A stretch of 64,000 bases of DNA, from positions 1 through 64,000 of the forward strand of contig CABUHO010000009.1 of the NCBI GenBank assembly GCA_902491395.1, written 5' to 3'. Both the position numbers and the translations under genes were made by a program. Positions 8,665-16,197 of the stretch are shown piece after piece. Each line of letters starts with the position of its first letter. Within the stretch, counting starts at the first letter, position 1. The stretch comes from an uncultured Collinsella sp. GTDB lineage: Bacteria; Actinomycetota; Coriobacteriia; Coriobacteriales; Coriobacteriaceae. The notes below the pieces were generated by a model. It was not told the origin of the DNA and ran no database searches. It saw only the letters and a program-made list of their open reading frames with translations.

Positions 8665-9285
8665 ATGGATGCTCAGACTTGTCTCAAGAAGATGCAGCTT
8701 GCCGGGACGCTCTCGCTGGCAACTGTGGACGAAAATGGCGCGCCGCAAATTCGCTGCGTGAGCGCTGTACATTACGAGTCCCGCGCCATCTACTTCCTCA
8801 CGGCGCGCGGCAAGGAGATGGCCCGCCAGCTTATGGCCGATGGGCGCGTCCAAACGCTCGTCCACACGCGGTTTAACGAAATGATCCGCATGTCCGGCGT
8901 TGCCACTCCCGCCTTGGATTCCGAGCAAGTTTACTGGCGTGACGTTATTTATGCCGAGCAGCCGTATCTTGCCAACGTTTATCCCGGTGATACGCGTGAT
9001 ATCAACATTATCTTTAAGGTCGAAAACATCGTGCTCGACTACTTTAACCTGGGGGTTCGTCCTATTGAGCGTGCTGTCTTTACCCTAGACGAGGACATGG
9101 CGTCCGCGCCCGTTAAGGGTTTTCGTATTGATTCCGATGCGTGTATCGGTTGCGGTGCCTGTCTTGAGCACTGTCCGCAGAAGTGCATCGAGCCGGGTGA
9201 CTCGTATCGCATAGAGCCTGGGCACTGCTTGCACTGTGGAGCCTGTGAAGAGAATTGCCCCGTCGGCGCCGTTGAGCGCCTGTAG
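8665..9285 (+). CDS. FMN-binding split-barrel protein fused to a 2[4Fe-4S] ferredoxin
   Basis: A 206-residue fusion. Residues 1 to about 145 resemble pyridoxamine-5'-phosphate-oxidase-like FMN split-barrel proteins. The C-terminal 60 residues are a bacterial ferredoxin with two clusters, CIGCGACLEHCP and CLHCGACEENCP, each CX2CX2CX3CP. FMN beside two iron-sulfur clusters makes it a short electron-transfer chain. ATG 8665 has AGGAGGGG eight bases before it, and the gene sits 24 bases after the precursor and 45 before the radical SAM gene. A role as electron donor to that enzyme is inferred from position; it could also reduce disulfides in the peptide. Confidence 0.85.
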   Translation: MDAQTCLKKMQLAGTLSLATVDENGAPQIRCVSAVHYESRAIYFLTARGKEMARQLMADGRVQTLVHTRFNEMIRMSGVATPALDSEQVYWRDVIYAEQPYLANVYPGDTRDINIIFKVENIVLDYFNLGVRPIERAVFTLDEDMASAPVKGFRIDSDACIGCGACLEHCPQKCIEPGDSYRIEPGHCLHCGACEENCPVGAVERL

Positions 9286-9330
9286 CCCAATACCGTCATC
9301 AATTTGAACATCGACCAAGGGAGTCCCACG

Positions 9331-10377
9331 ATGCAAAAGCCTGCGTTTGCCTTCCAGTGGCATATTACGGATGAATGCGATCAGCGTTGCAAACATTGCT
9401 ATATCTTCGCCAACGGTGCCTGCGCTGGTTTTAAGCGCATGCCGTGGGAGCAGATGGTCGAGGTCGTCGATCAGGCCCAGGTCCTCTGCGAGCGCATCGG
9501 TCGTCAGCCGTACTTTTACGTTACGGGCGGTGACCCCATTCTCCATCCCGATTTTTGGCGCCTTGCCAAGCTTTTGCACGAGCGGGGTTTTATGTGGTGC
9601 GTGATGGGCAATCCGTTCCACCTAACCGACGAGGTCTGCGCCCGCATGAAAGAGTTGGGGTGCCGCAAATACCAGCTCTCGCTCGATGGACTCGAGAAAA
9701 CGCACGATTACTTCCGTAAGCCCGGCTCGTTTGTCGAGACCTTGCGTGCGATTGGGTGCCTTAAGCGCGCGGGTATCTGGGTCGCCGTTATGAACACGGT
9801 TTCGAGTATGAATGCCGCCGAGCTGCCGCAGCTCATTGACCTTGTGGCAAGCCTCGAAGTCGACGTGTTTGCTTTTGGACGATACTGCCCCACCTCGGGC
9901 CAAAAGCGTGATGAGTTCCATCTGGAGCCGCTGGAATATCGCGACGTGCTGCTGGCCGCGCAAGAGCGTATGGAGTTTCACCAGGCTGCGGGCTGCAAAA
10001 CGTTCTTCCAGCTCAAAGATCACCTGTGGACGCTTCTTTTGTGGGAGCAGGGCAAATTCACCATCCCCAAGAGCGCCAAGCCCGGCATGATCTACGACGG
10101 CTGCCATTGCGGTACGGGCCATATGACGGTGCTGCCTACGGGCGACGTCTATGCATGTCGTCGCATGGAGAGCAAGGTGGGCAACGTTGCCGAGAACTCG
10201 CTCGAGGAGCTGTTCTTTTCGTCGCAGATGGAGGCAAAGCGCGACTTTAAAAAGTTCAAGAAGTGCTCCAAATGTGAGCTTTTCGGCTGGTGCCGAGGCT
10301 GCCCCGCTGTGACGTATGGCTACACAGGCGATATGTACGAAGCCGATCCTCAGTGCTGGAAAGAGATCGAGGAATAG
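9331..10377 (+). CDS. Radical SAM/SPASM peptide maturase, ACGX-system type
   Basis: A 348-residue radical SAM enzyme. The cluster motif CX3CX2C is at Cys16, Cys20 and Cys23 (ECDQRCKHCY), with TGGDPILH as the SAM-binding GGxP-like motif. The C-terminal SPASM region has CHCGTGHMTVLPTGDVYAC and CSKCELFGWCRGC, which would bind auxiliary [4Fe-4S] clusters, as in thioether-forming maturases. ATG 9331 has AAGGGA upstream; the frame also extends to TTG 9304 without a better site. It is the last gene of the precursor, ferredoxin-fusion and maturase operon. The likely substrate is the CX3D-repeat peptide at 8395. No exporter or protease gene is in the cluster. Confidence 0.9.
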   Translation: MQKPAFAFQWHITDECDQRCKHCYIFANGACAGFKRMPWEQMVEVVDQAQVLCERIGRQPYFYVTGGDPILHPDFWRLAKLLHERGFMWCVMGNPFHLTDEVCARMKELGCRKYQLSLDGLEKTHDYFRKPGSFVETLRAIGCLKRAGIWVAVMNTVSSMNAAELPQLIDLVASLEVDVFAFGRYCPTSGQKRDEFHLEPLEYRDVLLAAQERMEFHQAAGCKTFFQLKDHLWTLLLWEQGKFTIPKSAKPGMIYDGCHCGTGHMTVLPTGDVYACRRMESKVGNVAENSLEELFFSSQMEAKRDFKKFKKCSKCELFGWCRGCPAVTYGYTGDMYEADPQCWKEIEE

Positions 10378-10395
10378 GATCGCCGTGTCATCGGG

Positions 10396-10449
10396 TAGTC
10401 GTTGGGGACGTTCTTAAACGACTACTCATTTAAGTGCGTCCCCAATGAG
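10396..10449. repeat. Palindromic repeat family B, copy 2
   Basis: TAGTCGTTGGGGACGTTCTT followed by a variant right arm, AAGTGCGTCCCCAATGAGC. The right arm differs from copies 1, 3 and 4 but equals the right half of the split copy near 12700. It lies 19 bases after the maturase stop codon. Confidence 0.8.
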
Positions 10450-10477
10450 CGGTTGTGAGGGACCCGCGCAAAAAAGC

Positions 10478-10532
10478 TGTACGCCAGCATCCAAAGATGT
10501 CGAAAAATGTCGACTTTGGATGCTGGCGTACA
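10478..10532 (-). terminator. Strong terminator of the toxin-antitoxin-like operon
   Basis: A perfect 19-bp inverted repeat (10478-10496 with 10514-10532) with a 17-base loop. On the minus strand it is followed by CTTTTTTGCG. It lies 20 bases beyond the end of the antitoxin-like gene and faces the maturase operon, so it may stop transcription from both sides. Confidence 0.8.
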
Positions 10533-10551
10533 CGTTTGGGTTCGGCGGGGG

Positions 10552-10818
10552 CTAGGCGATCATTGCATCGAGCGTAATGAGCTCTCTGAGTCGCTCCGTG
10601 CGTGTTTGCCCGTGACGCCTTGCCTTTGCGTCAAACGCTTCAAGAACCGATTCACCCACGCGTGCCGACAAAACAACGCTTGGCTCATCGGAGATCGGCG
10701 GCCTTCCCAACTTGATGGTGCGACCCTTTGGCCACTCATCTTTTTCGTATGCCTCTGCGGCCTTTTCCAGCTCTCCGGGGGCAAACCCCATCATCTTCTC
10801 GAGCTGCTTAGCGTCCAT
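10552..10818 (-). CDS. Putative antitoxin, ribbon-helix-helix type
   Basis: An 88-residue protein whose C-terminal half (GRPPISDEP, then VVLSARVGESVLEAFDAKA and QTRTERLRELI) looks like a ribbon-helix-helix DNA-binding region. The N-terminal half is acidic and helical. ATG 10818 has AGGAGG five bases upstream; the longer open frame has no better start. It follows the partner gene by 8 bases, the toxin-first order also seen in BrnT/BrnA-like pairs. The antitoxin role is inferred from size, order and fold. Confidence 0.6.
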   Translation of the reverse strand: MDAKQLEKMMGFAPGELEKAAEAYEKDEWPKGRTIKLGRPPISDEPSVVLSARVGESVLEAFDAKARRHGQTRTERLRELITLDAMIA

Positions 10819-10826
10819 AGCGCCTC

Positions 10827-11093
10827 CTATCGATCGATCCCGATTTCTCTGAGCACCTTGCGTGTAGGAGGGACAAGGGCGTGGTAAATGATGTAGCCAT
10901 CTCGATCGGGGCAATATCGAGCGATGAGTTCCATGAGACGGCTTCTTCCATCAAGTCCAACGAGAACGTAATCGATACCTCCATTTTCAAGATCACGCCT
11001 GAACCATGCGAAAGCGGAGTTCCAGGCGCATGTAGTATCCGTCTCCGTCAGCCCGTGCTTGAGGGCATGGGGGTGGATTGCGATGAGCTCCAT
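10827..11093 (-). CDS. Putative toxin, BrnT-like
   Basis: An 88-residue protein with HPHALKHGLTETD at the N-terminus, a central GIDYVLVGLDGRSRLMELIA, then IIYHALVPPTRKVLREIG. This pattern (HAxKHG, VGxDxxGRxxE, HAxxPTxK) resembles small BrnT-like proteins that act as RNases in toxin-antitoxin pairs. ATG 11093 follows AGAGAGG; an upstream in-frame TTG at 11129 has no site. It is the first gene of the two-gene unit. Toxicity is inference; a non-toxin role in a mobile patch is possible. Confidence 0.55.
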   Translation of the reverse strand: MELIAIHPHALKHGLTETDTTCAWNSAFAWFRRDLENGGIDYVLVGLDGRSRLMELIARYCPDRDGYIIYHALVPPTRKVLREIGIDR

Positions 11094-11150
11094 AAGGGCC
11101 TCTCTTTTTGTATACAGTTTTGTAGACAAAAATGCAAGCAGTTAATAGGG

Positions 11151-12437
11151 TTAAGCGGCCTGTTTTGATTGGACTTCTCGATGTGAAATTGGCACCGGAG
11201 ACTCCACCACTCCTTCGCTTTTTAGCTCGGTATGCGAACGTCCGTTGAACTCCCAGAGGGGAGCGTCTTCATAGATTATCGAGAGGAGCTTGGAGACCTC
11301 GGCTGTTTTATTGCGTTCGTAAAACTCGGGCCGTACGACAATCAATAAGAAAGCTGCGTCTTCGGTAATTTGCTGTGCTGTCGGCATTCCGTTGAGTCCA
11401 ACGGAACGTAAAAGCTTTGTCATGATGAAATCGAACTCATCTTCTCTTGCATGGAGATCAGATGCCTTGAGCTCAGGGTCTCTCAGGACGTACTGCTTGA
11501 GTCGTTCGGCAGATCGACTGCACTTTATATGCCCGCAGATGACTTCGTCATAGCTGAGCCTTTTGATTGGAAGACGTTCGTGACCGGCGAAGATGGCTGC
11601 TACTCTGATGCCAACGCGCCGTTCGCGCAGCGCGCGCATCTCGCCGGTGTATTCGCTGCGCCGTTCATATTTTCGATAAGAGTATCCGTAGTCATCATAG
11701 TAATAAGGGGCTTCATCAACAGCGTCATCGAGCTCTGGCGCTATGAGATAGAGTTTTCTATCTCTGGATATAATGCAGGGATTGTCGATTTGTCCCGATT
11801 CGTTCCTGATTTGCCAAATAGTCTCATTTATCTCAAATCTCGAGACTGGATTGGGGGCGCAGGAGTTGTAGAGCTCAATAAGTTCATCGAGTGAAATGAT
11901 TCCACAGGCATCTGTGTAGGCGCGGGCGAAGCGCCGTACTTCTTGATTTGATTCAAGCACACGGCGCTCCCAAGCATCCAAAGTGTCCTGCGGACTTCGA
12001 TAGCGGGCATGACGATCGATGCGCATCGCGCTCCAATGGTTATCCGCGGCAACGTTCATCAGATCTAAGCGCAGATCTTTGTCGGCGATGTGAGCGAGCG
12101 ACTGATAGTGTTCCAGATCAAGCTCCGGTCGAAAACCCATGTCTTCCGGAACAATTCGTGCGAGCTTTATGCAACGCTTGAGATAAGTCGGGCCCAGGCT
12201 TGGGCTAAAGTGCTGCTTGAGGTGGCAAGCGATGGGCGAGAGTAAGCCATTGAGATTGGAGATGGGGTATCCGGCAATCTCTTGCTCGAGACGGCGCCCG
12301 ATGAGCAGAGCCCCTTCCGAGGAGGTCTCATGGTTGATACCTTTCTGGCCGAGGTGTTTGGCCTCGACAATCCTACTGATATCTGAGCAGGTGTTTGAAA
12401 TAATGTCGGGTGAAAGGGTTGGAATCTTTTTAGCCAT
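11151..12437 (-). CDS. Hypothetical protein, accessory
   Basis: A 428-residue soluble protein I do not recognise. The N-terminal 130 residues are predicted mostly helical. The middle holds an unusual DEAPYYYDDYGYSYRKYERR stretch (about 243-262), rich in Tyr, and an Arg-rich segment (REYR-like) after it. No nuclease, ATPase or membrane motif stands out. Its base composition is lower in G+C than its neighbours, which suggests acquisition. ATG 12437 has AGGAG nine bases before it. A promoter with a LexA-like box lies about 200 bases upstream, so it may be damage-inducible. It lies upstream of the toxin-antitoxin-like pair on the same strand, with 57 bases between. Confidence 0.6.
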   Translation of the reverse strand: MAKKIPTLSPDIISNTCSDISRIVEAKHLGQKGINHETSSEGALLIGRRLEQEIAGYPISNLNGLLSPIACHLKQHFSPSLGPTYLKRCIKLARIVPEDMGFRPELDLEHYQSLAHIADKDLRLDLMNVAADNHWSAMRIDRHARYRSPQDTLDAWERRVLESNQEVRRFARAYTDACGIISLDELIELYNSCAPNPVSRFEINETIWQIRNESGQIDNPCIISRDRKLYLIAPELDDAVDEAPYYYDDYGYSYRKYERRSEYTGEMRALRERRVGIRVAAIFAGHERLPIKRLSYDEVICGHIKCSRSAERLKQYVLRDPELKASDLHAREDEFDFIMTKLLRSVGLNGMPTAQQITEDAAFLLIVVRPEFYERNKTAEVSKLLSIIYEDAPLWEFNGRSHTELKSEGVVESPVPISHREVQSKQAA

Positions 12438-12587
12438 AGCAATGCACTCCTGTGTGACTCACGGATAACGGAAACGTTTGGTTGTGAGTGCCGTTCTTTG
12501 ATGGCGACGGCGAACAGGAGCGCAACCTGTCTGAGACGGGCGAGTGCGGTAACCACCGATCTTACTTACCGAGCTCGCTCAAGCGTG

Positions 12588-12720
12588 TCATTGGGGACCT
12601 CCGCAGGAGCTCTCGACTCGTCTCATGCCTTGAGGCTAGTATAGCATAAAAGCAAACGTATGTTCTATAAATTTGAGAGAGTGAATTCCCGGCTACTCAT
12701 TTAAGTGCGTCTCCAATGAG
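12588..12720. repeat. Family B repeat, split copy
   Basis: A left-arm core, TCATTGGGGAC (12588-12598), is separated from a right arm, CTACTCATTTAAGTGCGT then CTCCAATGAG (12693-12720), by about 95 bases instead of the usual 12-16. The inserted DNA contains the LexA-like promoter. Either an element with its own promoter entered the repeat or two partial copies lie side by side. Confidence 0.5.
12638..12666 (-). promoter_or_regulatory. Promoter overlapped by a LexA-like (SOS) box
   Basis: On the minus strand: AGAACA (-35, 12666-12661), 17-base spacer, TATACT (-10, 12643-12638). The -35 lies inside AGAACATACGTTTG (12666-12653), close to the GAAC-N4-GTTC type LexA box of Gram-positive bacteria; the second half-site has one mismatch. 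It faces the 428-residue unknown gene. A 9-codon frame with a GGAGG site follows it and may be a leader or a gene remnant. Confidence 0.45.
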
Positions 12721-12722
12721 TG

Positions 12723-12968
12723 CTAGAGCAGGCTCTTCTGTGCCCAGGCGATAATGTCGCTCGATTCGTAGAGTGGCTCGCCGTCAATGAACAGGCAGGG
12801 AACCTGGCGTTTGCCGCCGACGGCGATGAGTGTCTGCTCGGCATCGGGGTCGGTCGAGATATTGCGCTCGGGGATGGTCACGCCGTTATCGGCCAAAAAG
12901 CGCTTGACCTTTATGCAATACGGGCAGCCAGTCATAACGTAGAGCACGAGTTCGTGATCAGTAGCCAT
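12723..12968 (-). CDS. Glutaredoxin-like protein
   Basis: An 81-residue thioredoxin-fold protein with the active site GCPYC at residues 14-18, the TVP-like loop as RQVPCLFIDG, and the GSD-like SSDIIAWA at the end, all typical of glutaredoxins. An extra cysteine follows the cis-proline (VPC). ATG 12968 has GGAGA upstream. The gene stands alone, just upstream of it on the same strand is the XRE/TipAS regulator. A decayed copy of its 3' end is at 4944-4991. It likely reduces small disulfides or mixed disulfides; substrate unknown. Confidence 0.85.
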   Translation of the reverse strand: MATDHELVLYVMTGCPYCIKVKRFLADNGVTIPERNISTDPDAEQTLIAVGGKRQVPCLFIDGEPLYESSDIIAWAQKSLL

Positions 12969-13020
12969 GGTGTCTCCAATCGGTTGAGGTTTCGGTTGAG
13001 ATACCCAAAGCCGCCGCGGT

Positions 13021-13848
13021 CTATGCGCGAGCAAGCGATGACTCGATGGCCTGGACCAGAAACGCTGTTGCCCCGGTGCCGCAGGGCTTGTCGTAATAGT
13101 CAACAAAGCACTGGTCGGCAAGATAGCCGCGGGCGAGGCCCAGATACGCTTCGTCTTGGGGCTCGCATCCCCAGTTGAGGCCAATCCAACGACGATGCAT
13201 CGCGACAAGTTTCTGGGCTTCGCTGCTCTTTGGGTCGCCGTCGCCCATGGCGATCGAGAGCTGGCCCAGAATAGCGCGTTCAAGTTCCTTCATGTCGTTC
13301 CATGTCTCGGGGTCCATGTCCAGCAGTGCCTCGTTTGCCGCATCGATGGCCTCGTCGCCATAGCGCGCCCGCGCCTCGGCACCGTAGCGCTCCTCGTTTT
13401 CCTGCACGGTGTGCCAGCGCTCCAGTTGTGGCAGCACGGCGCCCATGAGCGAGACGGCTTCGTCGAGCGACATACCGGTGTTTTGTGCCAGGCGCGGGGC
13501 GCAATCCTCAATCATGGCCTCCATCGTGGTCTCGTAGGTGTACTTGCCGTGGTCGTAGCACCACTTGCAGTAATGGTCGGTCGTTGCGCCGTGAGCATCG
13601 GTGCCGCAGTCGTCGGGCGTGAGTATCATGCCGCAGCTCTGGCAATAGTGCTCGGGCATTTCGAGCAGGTGGGACAGAGGTTCTCCGGTTATGGCGGCAA
13701 TGAGCTTCATCATGTCGATGCCCGGCGTGACTTCGCCGCGTTCCCAACGGCTGACGGCTTGGCGTGTGACGAAGAGCTTGGCGGCGAGTTGCTCTTGGGT
13801 AAGATGATGGGCACGACGGACAGCAATGAGCTTTTCTGCGAAGGCCAT
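13021..13848 (-). CDS. XRE-type regulator with zinc ribbon and TipAS-like domain
   Basis: A 275-residue, three-part protein. Residues 1-65 are a Cro/C1 helix-turn-helix (LTQEQLAAKLFVTRQAVSRW). Residues about 70-105 are a putative zinc ribbon, with CQSCGM and later CKWCYDHGKY. From about 125 comes a helical region resembling the TipAS ligand-binding domain of TipA-type MerR proteins (ERYGAEARARYGDEA, later WGCEPQ and GLARGYLAD). TipAS domains bind thiopeptides and other drugs, so a sensor of xenobiotics is plausible. ATG 13848 has AAAGGAG six bases before it; an upstream in-frame start lacks this. It is divergent from trmO. Confidence 0.8.
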   Translation of the reverse strand: MAFAEKLIAVRRAHHLTQEQLAAKLFVTRQAVSRWERGEVTPGIDMMKLIAAITGEPLSHLLEMPEHYCQSCGMILTPDDCGTDAHGATTDHYCKWCYDHGKYTYETTMEAMIEDCAPRLAQNTGMSLDEAVSLMGAVLPQLERWHTVQENEERYGAEARARYGDEAIDAANEALLDMDPETWNDMKELERAILGQLSIAMGDGDPKSSEAQKLVAMHRRWIGLNWGCEPQDEAYLGLARGYLADQCFVDYYDKPCGTGATAFLVQAIESSLARA

Positions 13849-13989
13849 AACGGCTCCTTTCTGCTGGTTGTTGGCTTTAAGCATACGCGGCGGCAGGTGC
13901 CCTTCCAAGCAACCGTTGGTTGCGCGACGGGGGCCGCGGCGAAGAATTGCGCACGACGCCCCACGCCTTCATGCCGTACAATGACCGGC

Positions 13990-14727
13990 ATGGAACCTAT
14001 TGCACACATACATACCGATCTACCGCAGAAGTTCGGCATTCCACGCAACAGCTTTTTGGCGCCCCATCTGCAGGGACGCATCGTCTTTGAGCCGGAATTT
14101 GCCTCCAACGCAGCGGTTGAGGGTCTGGACTCCTTCTCTCACCTATGGCTGTTGTGGCGCTTCGAAAACGGAACGCCCGGCGGCACGGCTAAGGACATAG
14201 CTACCGATGCCAAGATGCAGGACAGGTCCGGCACCAACGCAAAATGGTCGAAAACCGTGCGCCCGCCGCGTCTGGGTGGAGCCGAGCGCGTGGGCGTGTT
14301 TGCCACGCGCAGTCCGTTTCGCCCTAATCCCATCGGGCTCACCTGCGTCAAGCTCAGCCGTGTTGAGCTCACCGACGATGGCCCCATCATCCATGTGCTG
14401 GGGGCCGATCTGCGCGACGGCACGCCCATCTACGACATTAAGCCCTACATTCCGTTTGCGGACTGTCACCCGGATGCGACCGGCGGCTGGATTGAGGATG
14501 CGCCGTGGCAAGAGCTCGACGTCGAGTTTCCGCAGGCGCTGCAGGATATGGTCCCGCCTGCAAAGCTCCCCGGTTTGGTCGAGGTCCTTCGCCAGGATCC
14601 GCGCCGCGCGGGCAGCAAGCACGAGCCAAACCGCGTTTACCACTTGGCCTACGCCGGACTCGACATATCGTTTACGGTCGACGGAGCCAGGTTGACAATA
14701 ACCGCCATCAACGACGCTCAAGACTAA
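13990..14727 (+). CDS. trmO: tRNA (N6-threonylcarbamoyladenosine37-N6)-methyltransferase TrmO-like
   Basis: A 245-residue TsaA-domain protein. FGIPRNSFLAPHLQGRIVFE, GLDSFSHLWLLW, FATRSPFRPNPIGLT and YDIKPYIPFAD are the conserved TsaA/TrmO blocks. The C-terminal 80 residues match the TrmO extension. TrmO adds a methyl group to t6A37 of certain threonine tRNAs. ATG 13990 gives the usual MEPIxHIHTD start; ATG 13981 is nine bases upstream. No ribosome site is present, but TACAAT at 13977-13982 lies where a -10 box would give a transcript starting near the ATG, so translation may be leaderless. Confidence 0.88.
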   Translation: MEPIAHIHTDLPQKFGIPRNSFLAPHLQGRIVFEPEFASNAAVEGLDSFSHLWLLWRFENGTPGGTAKDIATDAKMQDRSGTNAKWSKTVRPPRLGGAERVGVFATRSPFRPNPIGLTCVKLSRVELTDDGPIIHVLGADLRDGTPIYDIKPYIPFADCHPDATGGWIEDAPWQELDVEFPQALQDMVPPAKLPGLVEVLRQDPRRAGSKHEPNRVYHLAYAGLDISFTVDGARLTITAINDAQD

Positions 14728-14838
14728 CCGGCCATCCGTCTGTATCCGTCAGAATCAACAGCAAACCTCATGCCAAAACCGCCCGCGCTGGTGGACAATA
14801 ACGCCTACCAAAACAATCACTTTGCACGGGAGCTCAGC

Positions 14839-16053
14839 ATGAAATACGACTTTAGCTCGCTTATCGACCGCCACGGCATGGACTCTATCGCTGTTGACTC
14901 TTGGGGTGAGATCCCCGGTATGGCCCCGAACGCACCCGACGAGGGCTTCGACCGCATCCCCATGTGGGTGGCGGACATGAACTTTGCCACGGTGCCCACG
15001 GTCCAGGAGCACATCATCAAACGCGCCCAGCATCCCATGTTTGGCTATTTCAATCCGCGCGACGAGTACTTCGACCGCATCGTTGAATGGCAGAGCCGCC
15101 GTAATGGCGTCGAAGGCCTGCTTCCCGAGCATATCGGCTACGAAAACGGCGTACTGGGCGGTGTCGTGTCGACGTTGCGCGCATATGTCCAGCCGGGCGA
15201 TGCGGTGCTGGTCCACAGTCCCACCTACATCGGCTTTACCAAGTCCATCGAGGCTGCGGGCTATCGTATTGTCCATAGCCCGCTTAAGCTCGACGGTCAA
15301 GGCGTGTGGCGTATGGACTTTGAGGACATGGAGCGCAAGCTCGCACAAAACCATATCCATGCCGCGGTGTTCTGCTCGCCGCACAATCCCTGCGGCCGCG
15401 TATGGGAGCGCGACGAGATCGAGCGCGCCATGGACATCTATCGCCAGCACGATTGCGTGGTGATCTCGGATGAGATTTGGTCCGATATCATCCTGCCTGG
15501 TCACAAGCATATCCCGACGCAGTCGGTGAGCGAAGATGCCCACATGCGCACGGTTGCCCTCTACGCGCCCAGCAAGACGTTTAACCTGGCGGGCCTGGTC
15601 GGCAGCTACCACATCATCTATAACGAGACGCTGCGCGACCGCGTGTGCACCGTGTCCAACAAGACTCACTACAACGAGATGAACGTCCTCTCCATGCATG
15701 CGCTTATCGGTGCCTACCAGCCGCAAGGCTACGAGTGGGTGGACGAGCTCAACCAGGTGCTTGCCGGCAATATCGAGTATTTCTGCAATTACGTGGACGA
15801 GCATTTTGAGGGTGTGGGCTATTCGCGTCCGCAGGGCACCTACATGGTGTTTCTGGACTGCACCGAGTGGTGTCGCGAACATGGCCGCGATATTCAGTGG
15901 CTGCTTGACGAGGGGGCGCGCGTGGGCGTTGGGTATCAGGATGGCCGTCCGTTCCACGGGCCCTGCCACATTCGCGTGAATCTGGCGCTGCCGCTTTCGC
16001 GCGTAAGGGAAGCGTGCGACCGCCTGGACCGCTACGTTTTTAACGCACGGTAA
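14839..16053 (+). CDS. PatB/MalY-type PLP aminotransferase or cystathionine beta-lyase
   Basis: A 404-residue fold-type I PLP enzyme of the MalY/PatB group. MWVADMNF near the N-terminus, YIGFTKSIEAAGY, SPHNPCGRVW, ISDEIWSDI and APSKTFNLAGLVGS (with the PLP lysine) are characteristic, as is the C-terminal RVNLALP with the carboxylate-binding Arg. Members cleave C-S bonds of cystathionine or related thioethers to release thiols. ATG 14839 (MKYDFSSLIDRHG) follows CGGGAG. The open frame extends to 14770 but the extra residues are not family-like. It stands alone and ends at a hairpin. Confidence 0.88.
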   Translation: MKYDFSSLIDRHGMDSIAVDSWGEIPGMAPNAPDEGFDRIPMWVADMNFATVPTVQEHIIKRAQHPMFGYFNPRDEYFDRIVEWQSRRNGVEGLLPEHIGYENGVLGGVVSTLRAYVQPGDAVLVHSPTYIGFTKSIEAAGYRIVHSPLKLDGQGVWRMDFEDMERKLAQNHIHAAVFCSPHNPCGRVWERDEIERAMDIYRQHDCVVISDEIWSDIILPGHKHIPTQSVSEDAHMRTVALYAPSKTFNLAGLVGSYHIIYNETLRDRVCTVSNKTHYNEMNVLSMHALIGAYQPQGYEWVDELNQVLAGNIEYFCNYVDEHFEGVGYSRPQGTYMVFLDCTEWCREHGRDIQWLLDEGARVGVGYQDGRPFHGPCHIRVNLALPLSRVREACDRLDRYVFNAR

Positions 16054-16066
16054 GTGTGCGCTGCAT

Positions 16067-16102
16067 GCGGGGCCTTCTGCCAAGTCGGCTAGAAGGCCCC
16101 GC
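16067..16102. terminator. GC-rich hairpin, probable terminator
   Basis: GCGGGGCCTTCT (16067-16078) pairs perfectly with AGAAGGCCCCGC (16091-16102). No clear T-run follows, so it may be a weak or factor-assisted terminator of the PatB-type gene. Confidence 0.5.
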
Positions 16103-16197
16103 AGGCTAAAGCGTCTGTAACCATTGGGCGCTCGAGTGGTTTCATTTGCTATTATTTTTAACCATTTGAGTCTGTAAGCAGGATCGTCTGGAGCTCG

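Noticed and set aside
8299..8665. Other open frames over the Cys-Gly repeat gene
   Set aside because: They arise from the repeated GC-rich codons; only the frame from ATG 8395 has a ribosome site and the regular CX3D pattern.
13156..13980. Upstream extension of the trmO frame
   Set aside because: It runs through the XRE/TipAS gene in antisense and has no TsaA similarity; the conserved protein begins at 13990.
14755..16083. Minus-strand open frame of 442 codons opposite the PatB-type gene
   Set aside because: Antisense shadow with the same biased composition; the PLP enzyme motifs are on the plus strand.
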